Assembly: GCF_047324175.1 (NCBI RefSeq) | Contig: NZ_CP178732.1 | Location: 124,001-188,000 of the forward strand | Length of the DNA: 64,000 nt | Direction: 5' to 3' | Origin: Acerihabitans sp015654925 | GTDB lineage: Bacteria; Pseudomonadota; Gammaproteobacteria; Enterobacterales; Enterobacteriaceae | Shown here: positions 52,109-60,797 of the stretch, piece by piece | Layout: each line of letters starts with the position of its first letter | How positions within the stretch are numbered: position 1 is the stretch's first letter | The notes under the pieces: generated by a model | Seen by the model: the letters and a program-made list of their open reading frames with translations, nothing else | What the model was told of the DNA's origin: nothing | Databases searched by the model: none | Position numbers and translations under genes: made by a program

Positions 52109-53797
52109 TCACTGGGCGTATTCGAGCCAAAAGAATTGATAAGGTTCGAGGCTCAGGGGCGCGCCTCCCGTAAAGTCCCGATAACTTATCACATCATGGT
52201 AATGCCCGTCAGGCAGGGGGCAGGTAATGGTCTTGGCGCTTAAATTAAACAGGCACAGCAGGTCCTGCCTTTTGCCCCGGCGATGAAAGGCGAACAGCGC
52301 ATTATCCCACGCCATGACCTCCATCGGGGCATCCGGATGAAACGCCGGTTGTTGCCGGCGCCGTTGAATCAGATCGCTTAGGTGATGGAATACCCGCGCA
52401 CGCAGGGACGTCTCGTCCTGCAACGCCGACTCGATGGCTTTCAACGGATATTTTTCACGATTGACCGCCCGGTTATGGCCGGCGGCTTTAACCCCTTCAT
52501 AATCATTGCGCGAGCCGAGAATGCTTTGAATATAAACGGCGGGCACGCCGGGGAATGCCAGTAAAATGGCATGCGCCAGCAAAAATCGTTGTAACCGCGT
52601 GTCGTCGGAATCCTGGCGGCGGTTCAGGGCATCCATAAACGTCACATTGATTTCATAAGGGCTGGTGGTCCCGTCGGTATTTTGTTTATACGACACCAGC
52701 GCGCCTTCCGCTTCCAGATCCCTCACCAGGCTATTGATTTCAATCTCCGGCAGGATACCCCGCAGCGGGTTCATGCCGATGCCGTCATGGGAGGCCAGGA
52801 AATTGAAAAACGTGACGGTGCCGCCGCCGGTATCCAGCGAGGCCGCCCATTGGCGCAATGCGCGGCTATTGCCGTTGTGGATGGCATGCAGCACCAGGGG
52901 CGGCAGCGGGAACTGGTACACCATCTGCGCTTCGTCGCGGCCATTGCCGAAATAGCTGATGTTATCTTTATGGGGTACGTTGGTTTCGGTGATAATCACG
53001 GTGCCTGGCGCCACTTCATTAACGATGGCGCGCATCAATTTCACCAGCAGGTGGGTCTTGGGCAGATGAATGCAGCGGGTGCCGATCTCTTTCCACAAAT
53101 AGCCTACCGCATCCAGGCGGATATAATCCGCGCCCTGGGTCAGATAATGTAATAACACCCCGATGATCCCGATCAGCACATGGGGATCGGCAAAATTAAG
53201 ATCGACCTGATCGGCGCTGAATGTCGTCCATAGGTAGCGGGTTTCTTCATTTTTCATCACAAAGGGCGTCAGCAGCGGCGAGGTGCGCGGACGGGTCACG
53301 GTGCTCAGATCGGTTGCCGGCGGGACGGCGATAAAAAAATTCTCAAAATCCATTTGCCGTTCGAGATAGCTTGCCAGCCATTTGCTGTGCGCGGAGATAT
53401 GATTGCAGACAAAATCGAACATGAGGCGGGTGGATTGATTAAGCCGGCTGATATGTTGCCAACTACCCACGATGGGATTGACCTGGTGATAATCAATGAC
53501 GGAAAAACCATCGTCCGACGAGTAAGGATAAAACGGTAACAGATGAACCAGGTTGAAGGTCGTTTGCAGCCGTTGTTCAAAAAAAGAGGTGAGAGTCACA
53601 AGCGTTGGCTGTTCCGCTTCCATAAACTGATCGGCATAAGTGATCAGCACCACGTCCTGCTCATCCCAATGTAATTTGCGCTGCTGCTGCTGGGTCGATT
53701 TGGCGAAGATGATTTTACTTTTTATGGTATCCAACTGCGCCTGGGTAAGCGATGAGGCATAAATCTCTTCAAGTAAATGGGTAATGGCTTCCATCAT
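52109..53797 (-). CDS. GH13_18 sugar phosphorylase (YcjM/sucrose phosphorylase-like)
   Basis: This is a 562-residue GH13 subfamily 18 enzyme. The family reversibly phosphorolyses an alpha-glucoside to glucose-1-phosphate plus an acceptor (fructose, fructose-6-phosphate, glycerate or glycerol). Nucleophile Asp229 lies in ADYIRLDAVGYLWK, acid/base Glu271 in IITETNVPHKDN and Asp338 in NFLASHDGIGMNP. LPFYPYSSDDGFSVIDYHQV resembles the glucosylglycerate phosphorylase YcjM more than classic sucrose phosphorylase. Start taken at ATG 53797 (53794 also possible; open to 53839). There are no transporter, kinase or regulator genes beside it, so the substrate is unresolved. It is 100 bases after mdcR and on the same strand. 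Confidence 0.82.
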   Translation of the reverse strand: MMEAITHLLEEIYASSLTQAQLDTIKSKIIFAKSTQQQQRKLHWDEQDVVLITYADQFMEAEQPTLVTLTSFFEQRLQTTFNLVHLLPFYPYSSDDGFSVIDYHQVNPIVGSWQHISRLNQSTRLMFDFVCNHISAHSKWLASYLERQMDFENFFIAVPPATDLSTVTRPRTSPLLTPFVMKNEETRYLWTTFSADQVDLNFADPHVLIGIIGVLLHYLTQGADYIRLDAVGYLWKEIGTRCIHLPKTHLLVKLMRAIVNEVAPGTVIITETNVPHKDNISYFGNGRDEAQMVYQFPLPPLVLHAIHNGNSRALRQWAASLDTGGGTVTFFNFLASHDGIGMNPLRGILPEIEINSLVRDLEAEGALVSYKQNTDGTTSPYEINVTFMDALNRRQDSDDTRLQRFLLAHAILLAFPGVPAVYIQSILGSRNDYEGVKAAGHNRAVNREKYPLKAIESALQDETSLRARVFHHLSDLIQRRRQQPAFHPDAPMEVMAWDNALFAFHRRGKRQDLLCLFNLSAKTITCPLPDGHYHDVISYRDFTGGAPLSLEPYQFFWLEYAQ

Positions 53798-53841
53798 TGC
53801 ACCTTGTAGGAGTGACGACGTCCTGAACAGCATGACCACAG

Positions 53842-53863
53842 CATTGACGCCATGTTGTCAATG
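53842..53863. promoter_or_regulatory. Inverted repeat upstream of the GH13_18 gene
   Basis: CATTGAC-N8-GTCAATG, a perfect 7-bp dyad 45-66 bases upstream of the predicted start. The left arm on the minus strand contains TTGACA, a possible -35. No good -10 is seen. It is a candidate operator for an unknown regulator. Confidence 0.4.
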
Positions 53864-54040
53864 TAGCCATTAGAAATAAAAGCGCAAACCTTCTTACCAT
53901 TCCGGATAAGGCGAAAATTGGCCGCCTGGGAGACCAGATGTTTATAAAATCATCAATTAACAATCAGTTATACCAATAAGGATTTTGTTGGTCCGTTCAG
54001 GAGAATCTTGATTTGCGGAGCAGTCCTAAATCCCCGCCCC

Positions 54041-54289
54041 CTATGCCCCAGGCGGGCGGAGCCGGTAATAAGGGCCGTGGCAGACGCTGCCCTGGGGGCA
54101 ATGCCGGCAACTTCCCTGGGGTTGGGCTGTCGGCTCCTGGCCGACGCGCTCGGCTTTACCCATGATCACCAGGCGTTCAAGCATCGCTTCGGCCATGGCG
54201 GCGGACAAATGGAGGCGGCTGCTTAATTGCCTGGCGCTGGCCTGGCCGCTCAGGGCCAGGGCATCATGTAACTGCAGGAGATCGGCCAA
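54041..54289 (-). CDS. feoC: Ferrous iron transport regulator FeoC
   Basis: FeoC is a small winged-helix protein of 82 residues. E. coli FeoC is 78. It stabilises FeoB in Klebsiella and Salmonella and may sense iron or oxygen. The helical N-terminus MADLLQLHDALALSGQASAR is followed by the wing with four Cys/His-region residues (GSCRHCPQGSVCHG), typical of the Fe-S-binding loop. The start is TTG at 54289, 11 bases after the feoB stop. No earlier ATG is available. It is the last gene of feoABC. Confidence 0.87.
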   Translation of the reverse strand: MADLLQLHDALALSGQASARQLSSRLHLSAAMAEAMLERLVIMGKAERVGQEPTAQPQGSCRHCPQGSVCHGPYYRLRPPGA

Positions 54290-54300
54290 GGTCAGGTTCC

Positions 54301-56604
54301 TTAATGGCAGCTTTCAGTGGTCGATACGGGACGCGGCGCGTTTTCCCGATCCGGCGACACATTGCCGAAACGATGGCGCATCAGGCGCAGCGTCAGCACA
54401 AACAGCACGTTAACCAACAACACCAGGGCGATGCAGATAGCGCTGTTTACCGGATGTGCGGCAAAGGTCGCCGCCTGGTAGAACAGGGTCGCCATGGAGT
54501 AGGCCACGTTAACCCCCCAAATGATGGACAAGGTCATCCATCCACGGCTGCTTTCCCGGGCGATGGCGCCCATTACGGAAACGCAGGGTACGTAAAGCAG
54601 TACAAAAATCAGATAACTGTAGGCGGCGATGGCGGTGCCGAATTTACTGCTCATGACCCCCATGGAGCGTCCGTTCATCTCACCGTCGCCTTTACTGGCC
54701 TCGATGGGATTGGCGAGCACGCTCAGGCTGAAGATATCCTTGAGATTTTGCCAGGTTTCAGCCGCCGCGCCGGTTAACTGCGCCGCTAGATCAAACCGAT
54801 CCGGGTCAAAAGGCGCCTGGGTAATATGCTCGGCGGTGTAAAGGGTATTCAGGGTGCCGACCACCACCTCTTTGGCCATCGCGCCGGTAACCAGCCCCAC
54901 GGTGGCTTGCCAATTGTCCCCGTGCACCCCCATTGGCGCCAGCAGCGGCGTCAGAACCTGGCTCACCGATGCCAGCGCCGAGTCGTTAATATCCTCGACC
55001 GCTACGCCGCGCAGTGAAAAGCTGTTGAGCGCGCCGATAACGATACTGGCGGTGATAATGACTTTGCCCGCGCGCAGGACAAATCCTTTTAAGCGCTGCC
55101 AGGTTTGCAGCAGCAGGGTCTTGACATGCGGGACGTGGTACACCGGCAATTCCATGATAAAGGGCATGGCGTCGCCGCGCATGATGGTGTACTTCAGCAT
55201 CAGTCCGGTCAGCACCGCCACGATAATACCGAGCAGATAAAGCGAAAACACCACCGAGGCGCCTTGTTGGCCAAAAAACGCCGCGGCGAATACGGCGAAA
55301 ATCGCCAGCCGCGCGCCGCAGGACATAAAGGGGGCCATCATGATGGTTATCAGGCGTTCGCGCGGGGCGTCCAGCGTCCTGGCCCCCATCACCGAAGGAA
55401 CGTTGCAACCGAAGCCGACGATCAGCGGCACGAAGGATTTGCCCGGCAGTCCCAGCGCCTGCATCATCCGATCCATGACGAACGCCGCGCGGGCCATATA
55501 ACCCGAATCCTCCAAAAATGAGAGAAACAGGTACATCATGCCGATTTGCGGAATAAGCGGCAGCACCGTATTGATACCGCCGCCGATGCCCTGGGCCAGG
55601 AATACCGTCAGCCAGCGCGGGAAATTCAGCACATGTCCGATCCACTGGGTACCGTCGATAAACAGCGCCGCCGACCCGATTTCGAACATGGGTTGCAGCG
55701 CGCCGCCGACATTGATTGCCAGCAAAAACATCAGGTACATGACAAAAAAGAAAATGGGCACGCCCAGCCACCGGTTGAGCACCAGGGCATCGAGCCTGCC
55801 GGTCATGGCGTTCGCCAGCGTCAGGTGGCCGTTGCTTACCGCCTCGCACACCGCGGTTATTTTGCGATAACGGGCATCGGCGATGATCAGCGCCAGGTCC
55901 TCGTTGCAGACCGTTTTAATCTGCTCTAAATGCTCAAACGCGCGCGCGAAGCGGGGGCGGCCATAAATATCCCCTTCCAGCATTTGCAGCGCCAGCCAGC
56001 GGCGCTGCGGGTCGGGCAGCGCCGGCGGGATGAACGGCATTAATTGCCCGATGGCGCCGGTTATCGCTGCCGGATAATCGATGGGCAGCGGAACCGCGGC
56101 GGCGGCGCCTTGTTCTATTGCCCGCTTCAACGCGTCGATCCCCTGAGCGCGCGTGGAAACCAGCGGCACCACAGGGCAGCCAAGCTGCAGGGACAGTGCG
56201 GCCAGGTCGATCTTCACATGCTGGCGCCGGGCGATATCCAGCATATTTAGCGCCACGATGCAGGGCACCCCCAGCTCCAGCAACTGCATGGTCAAATAGA
56301 GATTGCGCTCCAGGTTCGAAGCATCCACCACGTTGATCAGTAAATCCGCTTCCCGGTCGAGGATAAAACGGCAGGCGATCTGCTCGTCCAGCGAAGCCTG
56401 CTGGGAAATGGTGGTCAATGAATAGGTGCCAGGTAAATCAACGACCTGTATCTGATGACCGGTAGTGGAGAAAAAACCCTCCTTGCGTTCAACCGTGACG
56501 CCGGCCCAATTGCCGACCCGCTGATGGGTGCCCGTCAGCTGATTGAAGAGTGTCGTTTTCCCGGCGTTGGGATTGCCGATTAAACCTATGGTGAGTTTTT
56601 TCAT
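54301..56604 (-). CDS. feoB: Ferrous iron permease FeoB
   Basis: FeoB is an inner-membrane Fe(II) transporter with an N-terminal G domain, 767 residues (E. coli 773). The G1 motif is GLIGNPNAGKTTLFNQ (~8-23), G3 VVDLPGTYSLT, G4 ALNMLDIARR and G5-like LVSTRAQG. The C-terminal half has about eight membrane helices with two gate repeats (including FGCNVPSVMGAR and GTAIAAYSYLIFVLLYVPCV with conserved Cys). It is 88 bases downstream of feoA, and feoC follows. The gap to feoA is longer than usual. Confidence 0.96.
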   Translation of the reverse strand: MKKLTIGLIGNPNAGKTTLFNQLTGTHQRVGNWAGVTVERKEGFFSTTGHQIQVVDLPGTYSLTTISQQASLDEQIACRFILDREADLLINVVDASNLERNLYLTMQLLELGVPCIVALNMLDIARRQHVKIDLAALSLQLGCPVVPLVSTRAQGIDALKRAIEQGAAAAVPLPIDYPAAITGAIGQLMPFIPPALPDPQRRWLALQMLEGDIYGRPRFARAFEHLEQIKTVCNEDLALIIADARYRKITAVCEAVSNGHLTLANAMTGRLDALVLNRWLGVPIFFFVMYLMFLLAINVGGALQPMFEIGSAALFIDGTQWIGHVLNFPRWLTVFLAQGIGGGINTVLPLIPQIGMMYLFLSFLEDSGYMARAAFVMDRMMQALGLPGKSFVPLIVGFGCNVPSVMGARTLDAPRERLITIMMAPFMSCGARLAIFAVFAAAFFGQQGASVVFSLYLLGIIVAVLTGLMLKYTIMRGDAMPFIMELPVYHVPHVKTLLLQTWQRLKGFVLRAGKVIITASIVIGALNSFSLRGVAVEDINDSALASVSQVLTPLLAPMGVHGDNWQATVGLVTGAMAKEVVVGTLNTLYTAEHITQAPFDPDRFDLAAQLTGAAAETWQNLKDIFSLSVLANPIEASKGDGEMNGRSMGVMSSKFGTAIAAYSYLIFVLLYVPCVSVMGAIARESSRGWMTLSIIWGVNVAYSMATLFYQAATFAAHPVNSAICIALVLLVNVLFVLTLRLMRHRFGNVSPDRENAPRPVSTTESCH

Positions 56605-56692
56605 ATTCAGCGGATATCCATAAAATAACTGAATGCTAGTGGTCAGCGAACCAGGGCCGGCGTGATAAACCTCAGGGGTGCGGTACGGCGGG

Positions 56693-56917
56693 TTAGGTTA
56701 TGCTCGCCAGCAGCAACTGGGAAAGGTCCTTTCGGCGCAAGGCCAATTGCATCCTGCGCGTTTCGATTTGAATCGGGTCGCCGAGGGGCGCTACGCGAAT
56801 GACCTGAAAAGACGATCCCGGCAGCATGCCCAAGGACAATAGCTTTTGGCGGTATACGGGGCTTATTCCCTGGCCGTAACCGAGGATTTTATAATGATGA
56901 TGCGGCAATAGATGCAT
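56693..56917 (-). CDS. feoA: Ferrous iron transport protein FeoA
   Basis: FeoA is a 74-residue SH3-like cytoplasmic protein required for FeoB transport, about the E. coli length (75). Typical segments are YKILGYGQGISPVYRQKLLS, GMLPGSSFQVIRVAPLGDPI and ALRRKDLSQLL. The ATG at 56917 has AAGAAGG upstream. It heads feoABC, with a 543-base AT-rich region upstream containing a weak Fur-box match. FNR control is known in E. coli, but I find no good FNR box. Confidence 0.94.
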   Translation of the reverse strand: MHLLPHHHYKILGYGQGISPVYRQKLLSLGMLPGSSFQVIRVAPLGDPIQIETRRMQLALRRKDLSQLLLASIT

Positions 56918-57460
56918 ATAACCTTCTTAATTACCAAGGCAATAACTAAGATGCTATGGCGGTGTTTAATGAAGCTGCTGTAAATAAGTCAAATCATCCG
57001 GCCGGGCATTGGCTCAATTGCAACGGGGCGGCTGATAGCCCGCAATGAACTGAAGCCGCCGCTGGTATAAGCTATTAGGAAAAAATAATTGCCAAAGCCA
57101 TTGATTTAATAACGCAGTTTTAACACCAATGGCTCCTTTTAGCAAATGAAAATTATTCGTATATGTATTTCGGTAAAATATTCTAACCGAATCGCCCAAA
57201 TTAATTATGAAGGTAAATAATATAGCTGGCACAATGATATTGTTGGTTTTATTAATAAATTAATTCAATCTTAATAGTTAAGAAAAAAAATATGTCTGCG
57301 GCAACGTAATTACGCGTGAAATGTTAAAAACTCTATTTCAATATTAATAAAAGGTATTCAACGTTTCACATTGGTTAGCGCATATTTCTCCGGCGGTCCG
57401 AATAAAAAAGGCGGAAGGGTTAATTTCCCCTCGCGCCTTTTATTCATCAACCGCCGTTAA
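56918..57460 (-). other. AT-rich region between feoA and tex (543 bases)
   Basis: This stretch holds the feo promoter region and is far more AT-rich than neighbouring genes. Positions 57142-57160 match 12 of 19 bases of the Fur consensus (GCAAATGAAAATTATTCGT), a marginal score, about 225 bases upstream of feoA. A 72-codon frame at 57014-57232 (minus) lacks a ribosome-binding site and known homology, so I do not call it. At 57404-57437 lies a terminator for tex. Confidence 0.45.
57404..57437 (-). terminator. Rho-independent terminator of tex
   Basis: On the minus strand GGCGCGAGGG pairs with CCCTTCCGCC (two mismatches) around GAAATTAA, followed by six T. It lies 24 bases after the tex stop. 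Confidence 0.7.
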
Positions 57461-59788
57461 TCAGCGTTTTTTACCCAGCGCCGCGGCCAGCGCGTCGCCC
57501 AATACGCTATTACCGGCGCTGGCGGCGGGACCCGCGGAGCGGGGTTTGGCCGCCGGGCGCGCGGAGGCATCCCGCCGCTTATCATTGCCCTCACGCCGGC
57601 TCAGCGTTTCGCCCGGCTGCTCGTCCAGGCGCATGGTCAGGGCGATACGCTTACGCGGCAAATCCACATCCATGACCTTGACTTTGACGATATCTCCGGC
57701 CTTGACCACTTTATGCGGGTCGTCCACAAAGTTGGCCGACAGCGACGAAATATGCACCAGGCCGTCCTGGTGTACGCCGATATCCACAAAGGCGCCAAAG
57801 TTGGTGACATTGGTTACGGTGCCTTCCAGAATCATGCCCAGGGTCAGATCTTGCAATGTTTCAACGCCGTCCGCAAAGGTCGCGGTCTTGAATTCCGGCC
57901 GCGGATCGCGCCCCGGTTTTTCCAGCTCGCGGATAATATCGGTCACGGTGGGCAGTCCGACGCGTTCATCGATAAAGCGGACCGGGTCGAGGGCGCGCAG
58001 CGCGCCGGCATTGCCCATCAGGGTGCTGAGCGAAAGCTCCGTCGCCTTGAGAATGCGCTCCACCACCGGATAGCTTTCCGGATGCACCGTGGATGCATCC
58101 AGCGGATTATCCCCATGATTGATGCGCAGGAATCCGGCGCATTGTTCAAAGGCTTTCGGTCCGAGCCTGCCCACTTTCAGCAATTGATTACGATCGCGGA
58201 ACCGGCCGTTTTCATCCCGCCAGTTAACGATATTCTGGGCCATCATGCGGGTCAGCCCCGCGACGCGGGTCAGCAGCGGCACCGAGGCGGTGTTCAGATC
58301 CACGCCGACGGCGTTCACGCAGTCCTCCACCACCGTATCCAGCTTTTTCGCCAGCAGGCTCTGGCTGACATCGTGCTGGTATTGGCCGACGCCAATGGCT
58401 TTGGGGTCGATTTTCACCAGCTCCGCCAGGGGGTCTTGCAACCGGCGGGCGATGGACACCGCGCCGCGCAGGGAGACATCCAGGTCCGGGAACTCCAGCG
58501 CCGCCAGCTCCGAGGCCGAATAGACCGACGCCCCCGCTTCGCTCACGATCACCTTCTGCGCCGCGACCTTGGGAAATTGTTCTTTCACCAGGGCGAAAAA
58601 CCGCTCGGTTTCCCGCGATGCGGTGCCGTTGCCGATGGCCACCAGCTCCACCTGATGTTTAATGCACAGGGCCGCCACCGCCGCCACCGCTTTCGCCGTC
58701 TGGCCGGTATGGGGATAAATGGTATCGGTGGCCACCAGCTTGCCGGTGGCGTCCACCACGGCAACCTTCACGCCGGTGCGCAGGCCCGGATCCAGGCCCA
58801 TGGTCGGGCGCAGGCCCGCCGGCGCGGCCATCATCAAATCGTGCATATTGCGGGCAAAAACCTGAATGGCTTCTTCTTCGGCTTTTTCCCGGATACTGCC
58901 CATCAGTTCCGTTTCCAGATGCAGCAGGATCTTGATGCGCCACGTCCAGCTGACCACCGCTTTGCGCCAGGCATCCGCCGGCGCCTGGTTAAAGCGGACC
59001 TGCAAATGGTCGATAATCATCTGCTCGCAATAACTTTCGCGCGGCGGTTCGTCGGCGTGCGGATCGGCATTAAGGGAAATCTGCAATATGCCTTCGTTGC
59101 GGCCGCGGAACATGGCCAGCGCGCGATGGGAGGGCACCTGCGCCAGCGGTTCATGGTGCGCGAAATAATCGCGGAACTTGGCGCCGGCTTCCTCTTTGCC
59201 GGCAATAACCGTGGACACCAGATGGGCGTTTTTCCATAGGTAATGGCGTATTTTCGCCAGCAGCGCGGCGTCTTCCGCAAATTGCTCCATCAGGATATAA
59301 CGCGCCCCGTCCAGCGCCGCCTTGGTATCCGCCACACCCTTCTCGGCATTCACATATTCCACCGCCGCCTCTTCCGGCTGCTGGTCGGGATGTTGCCACA
59401 GGGTTTGCGCCAGCGGCTCCAGGCCGGCTTCGATGGCGATTTGTCCGCGGGTGCGCCGTTTGAGTTTGTAGGGCAGGTACAGGTCTTCCAGCTCGGTTTT
59501 GCTCAGCGTGGCGTTAATGGCGCCCGCCAGCTGCTCGGTCAGTTTGCCCTGATCGTCAATGGCTTTCAGAATAGTCTGGCGCCGTTCTTCCAGCTCGCGC
59601 AGGTAACCGAGCCGGGTTTCCAGCTGGCGCAGCTGGGTATCGTCCAGGCCGCCGGTCACTTCTTTACGGTAGCGGGAGATAAAAGGGACGGTATTTCCTT
59701 CATCCAGCAGGCGGATCGCGGCGTCGACCTGCTCGGGACGGGCTTTTAGCTCAGCGGCAATTAGGCGATTCAAAGGATCATTCATCAT
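57461..59788 (-). CDS. yhgF: Transcription accessory protein Tex (YhgF)
   Basis: This is a Tex-family RNA-binding protein, about 775 residues (E. coli YhgF 773), linked to transcription-complex behaviour and stress survival. It has N-terminal helix-turn-helix and YqgF-like RNase H fold regions (MGLDPGLRTGVKVAVVDATG near 325), helix-hairpin-helix (VGVDLNTASVPLLTRVAGLT) and a C-terminal S1 domain (GMILEGTVTNVTNFGAFVDI). I chose ATG 59788 (MMNDPLNRLIAAEL) by homology. ATG 59809 would add seven residues, and neither has a strong Shine-Dalgarno. It is divergent from greB. Confidence 0.93.
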   Translation of the reverse strand: MMNDPLNRLIAAELKARPEQVDAAIRLLDEGNTVPFISRYRKEVTGGLDDTQLRQLETRLGYLRELEERRQTILKAIDDQGKLTEQLAGAINATLSKTELEDLYLPYKLKRRTRGQIAIEAGLEPLAQTLWQHPDQQPEEAAVEYVNAEKGVADTKAALDGARYILMEQFAEDAALLAKIRHYLWKNAHLVSTVIAGKEEAGAKFRDYFAHHEPLAQVPSHRALAMFRGRNEGILQISLNADPHADEPPRESYCEQMIIDHLQVRFNQAPADAWRKAVVSWTWRIKILLHLETELMGSIREKAEEEAIQVFARNMHDLMMAAPAGLRPTMGLDPGLRTGVKVAVVDATGKLVATDTIYPHTGQTAKAVAAVAALCIKHQVELVAIGNGTASRETERFFALVKEQFPKVAAQKVIVSEAGASVYSASELAALEFPDLDVSLRGAVSIARRLQDPLAELVKIDPKAIGVGQYQHDVSQSLLAKKLDTVVEDCVNAVGVDLNTASVPLLTRVAGLTRMMAQNIVNWRDENGRFRDRNQLLKVGRLGPKAFEQCAGFLRINHGDNPLDASTVHPESYPVVERILKATELSLSTLMGNAGALRALDPVRFIDERVGLPTVTDIIRELEKPGRDPRPEFKTATFADGVETLQDLTLGMILEGTVTNVTNFGAFVDIGVHQDGLVHISSLSANFVDDPHKVVKAGDIVKVKVMDVDLPRKRIALTMRLDEQPGETLSRREGNDKRRDASARPAAKPRSAGPAASAGNSVLGDALAAALGKKR

Positions 59789-60022
59789 GCTTTTTTTAGT
59801 CGTCATCATGTTTAAGGTAACTTATGCAGTGGACAGTTATACGTATTGCGCCGCCAAAATGCCAGTCGTCTGACCGTTGCATTGCGAGTTTGGCGCAGAG
59901 TTGCGGCCTGGACGCGGCGCATGGCCAGGGGGATGCCCCGCATTGCGCGCCGGGCAAATCAGCGGGCCCGGGCTATGGTATATTTGCCCGATGCGGCTTT
60001 AACTATTGGCAAAATGGTCCCG

Positions 60023-60508
60023 ATGAAAACCAACCTTATTACCCGTAAAGGCTATCAGGAACTCCAGGCGGAGTTAGATCATCTCTGGAAACGCTATCGT
60101 CCCGAAATCACTGAAAAAGTCTCTTGGGCGGCCAGTTTGGGCGATCGCAGCGAAAACGCCGATTATCACTACAACAAAAAAATCCTGCGGGAAATCGATC
60201 GGCGGGTACGCTACTTGCGCAAGGTATTAAAAGAGGCGCGGGTGGTGGATTATTCGCCGCAACAAGAGGGCAAAGTGTTTTTCGGCGCCTGGGTGGAGGT
60301 GGAAAACGAGCAGGGCGAGCATATGCGCTTTCGTATCGTTGGGCCGGATGAGATTTTCAAACACAAATCCTATATTTCCATTGATTCGCCCATGGCCCGG
60401 GCGTTAATTAAAAAAGCGGTGGATGACGAAGCGGTGGTAGCGACCCCCACCGGGCCGAAAACCTGGTATGTGGCGGCTATTGTTTATCAGGAACCCGAGG
60501 ACCTATAA
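60023..60508 (+). CDS. greB: Transcript cleavage factor GreB
   Basis: GreB stimulates RNA cleavage by backtracked RNA polymerase. It is 161 residues (E. coli 158) from ATG 60023 (MKTNLITRKGYQELQAEL). The N-terminal coiled coil ends in the acidic tip LGDRSENADYHYNKK, whose Asp and Glu coordinate the catalytic Mg2+. The C-terminal FKBP-like domain has DYSPQQEGKVFFGAWVEVEN and ISIDSPMARALIKK. The frame is open to 59846, but that part is not homologous. It is divergent from tex and upstream of ompR-envZ. Confidence 0.95.
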   Translation: MKTNLITRKGYQELQAELDHLWKRYRPEITEKVSWAASLGDRSENADYHYNKKILREIDRRVRYLRKVLKEARVVDYSPQQEGKVFFGAWVEVENEQGEHMRFRIVGPDEIFKHKSYISIDSPMARALIKKAVDDEAVVATPTGPKTWYVAAIVYQEPEDL

Positions 60509-60605
60509 GCGAAAATCATGAAATATAAGCCGGCTAAGGTTTACTTTGCCGGGGGTAAAGGGAACAATCATCCTGAGCGGGTTTTTGGAGCGCCGTACCG
60601 GCAAT

Positions 60606-60614
60606 TGTGGATAA
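60606..60614 (-). promoter_or_regulatory. DnaA box 1 upstream of ompR
   Basis: TGTGGATAA on the plus strand is the reverse complement of TTATCCACA, the strongest DnaA 9-mer. It lies 98 bases after greB and 184 before the ompR ATG. Confidence 0.6.
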
Positions 60615-60667
60615 ATCCCGCCAACGGCCGGCAATAATCTTAATAAAGAGCCTATTTTTGCCGAATG

Positions 60668-60676
60668 TGTGGATAA
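60668..60676 (-). promoter_or_regulatory. DnaA box 2 upstream of ompR
   Basis: This is a second perfect TGTGGATAA in the same orientation, 62 bases from the first and 122 bases before ompR, next to the AT-rich ompR promoter region (TTGTAACAATTTTGC at 60696-60710, then TTAGAATATACA). Confidence 0.6.
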
Positions 60677-60797
60677 CTACGTATTTCCATATGCTTTGTA
60701 ACAATTTTGCTTAGAATATACACCTGAAACCGCTGTCAGTGCCTTACGGGTTTCTGAACAATACGCTTACGGGCGTATCGCCTTTGGGAGAGAGAGA

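Noticed and set aside
57014..57232. 72-codon minus-strand ORF upstream of feoA
   Set aside because: No Shine-Dalgarno, no recognisable family, and located in AT-rich promoter DNA.
57713..59239. 508-codon plus-strand ORF inside tex
   Set aside because: Antisense shadow of the conserved Tex coding sequence, rich in Arg/Gln/His with no domain.
59846..60022. Longer N-terminus of GreB
   Set aside because: The 59 extra residues are Arg/Ala-rich and unlike GreB. ATG 60023 matches the family start.
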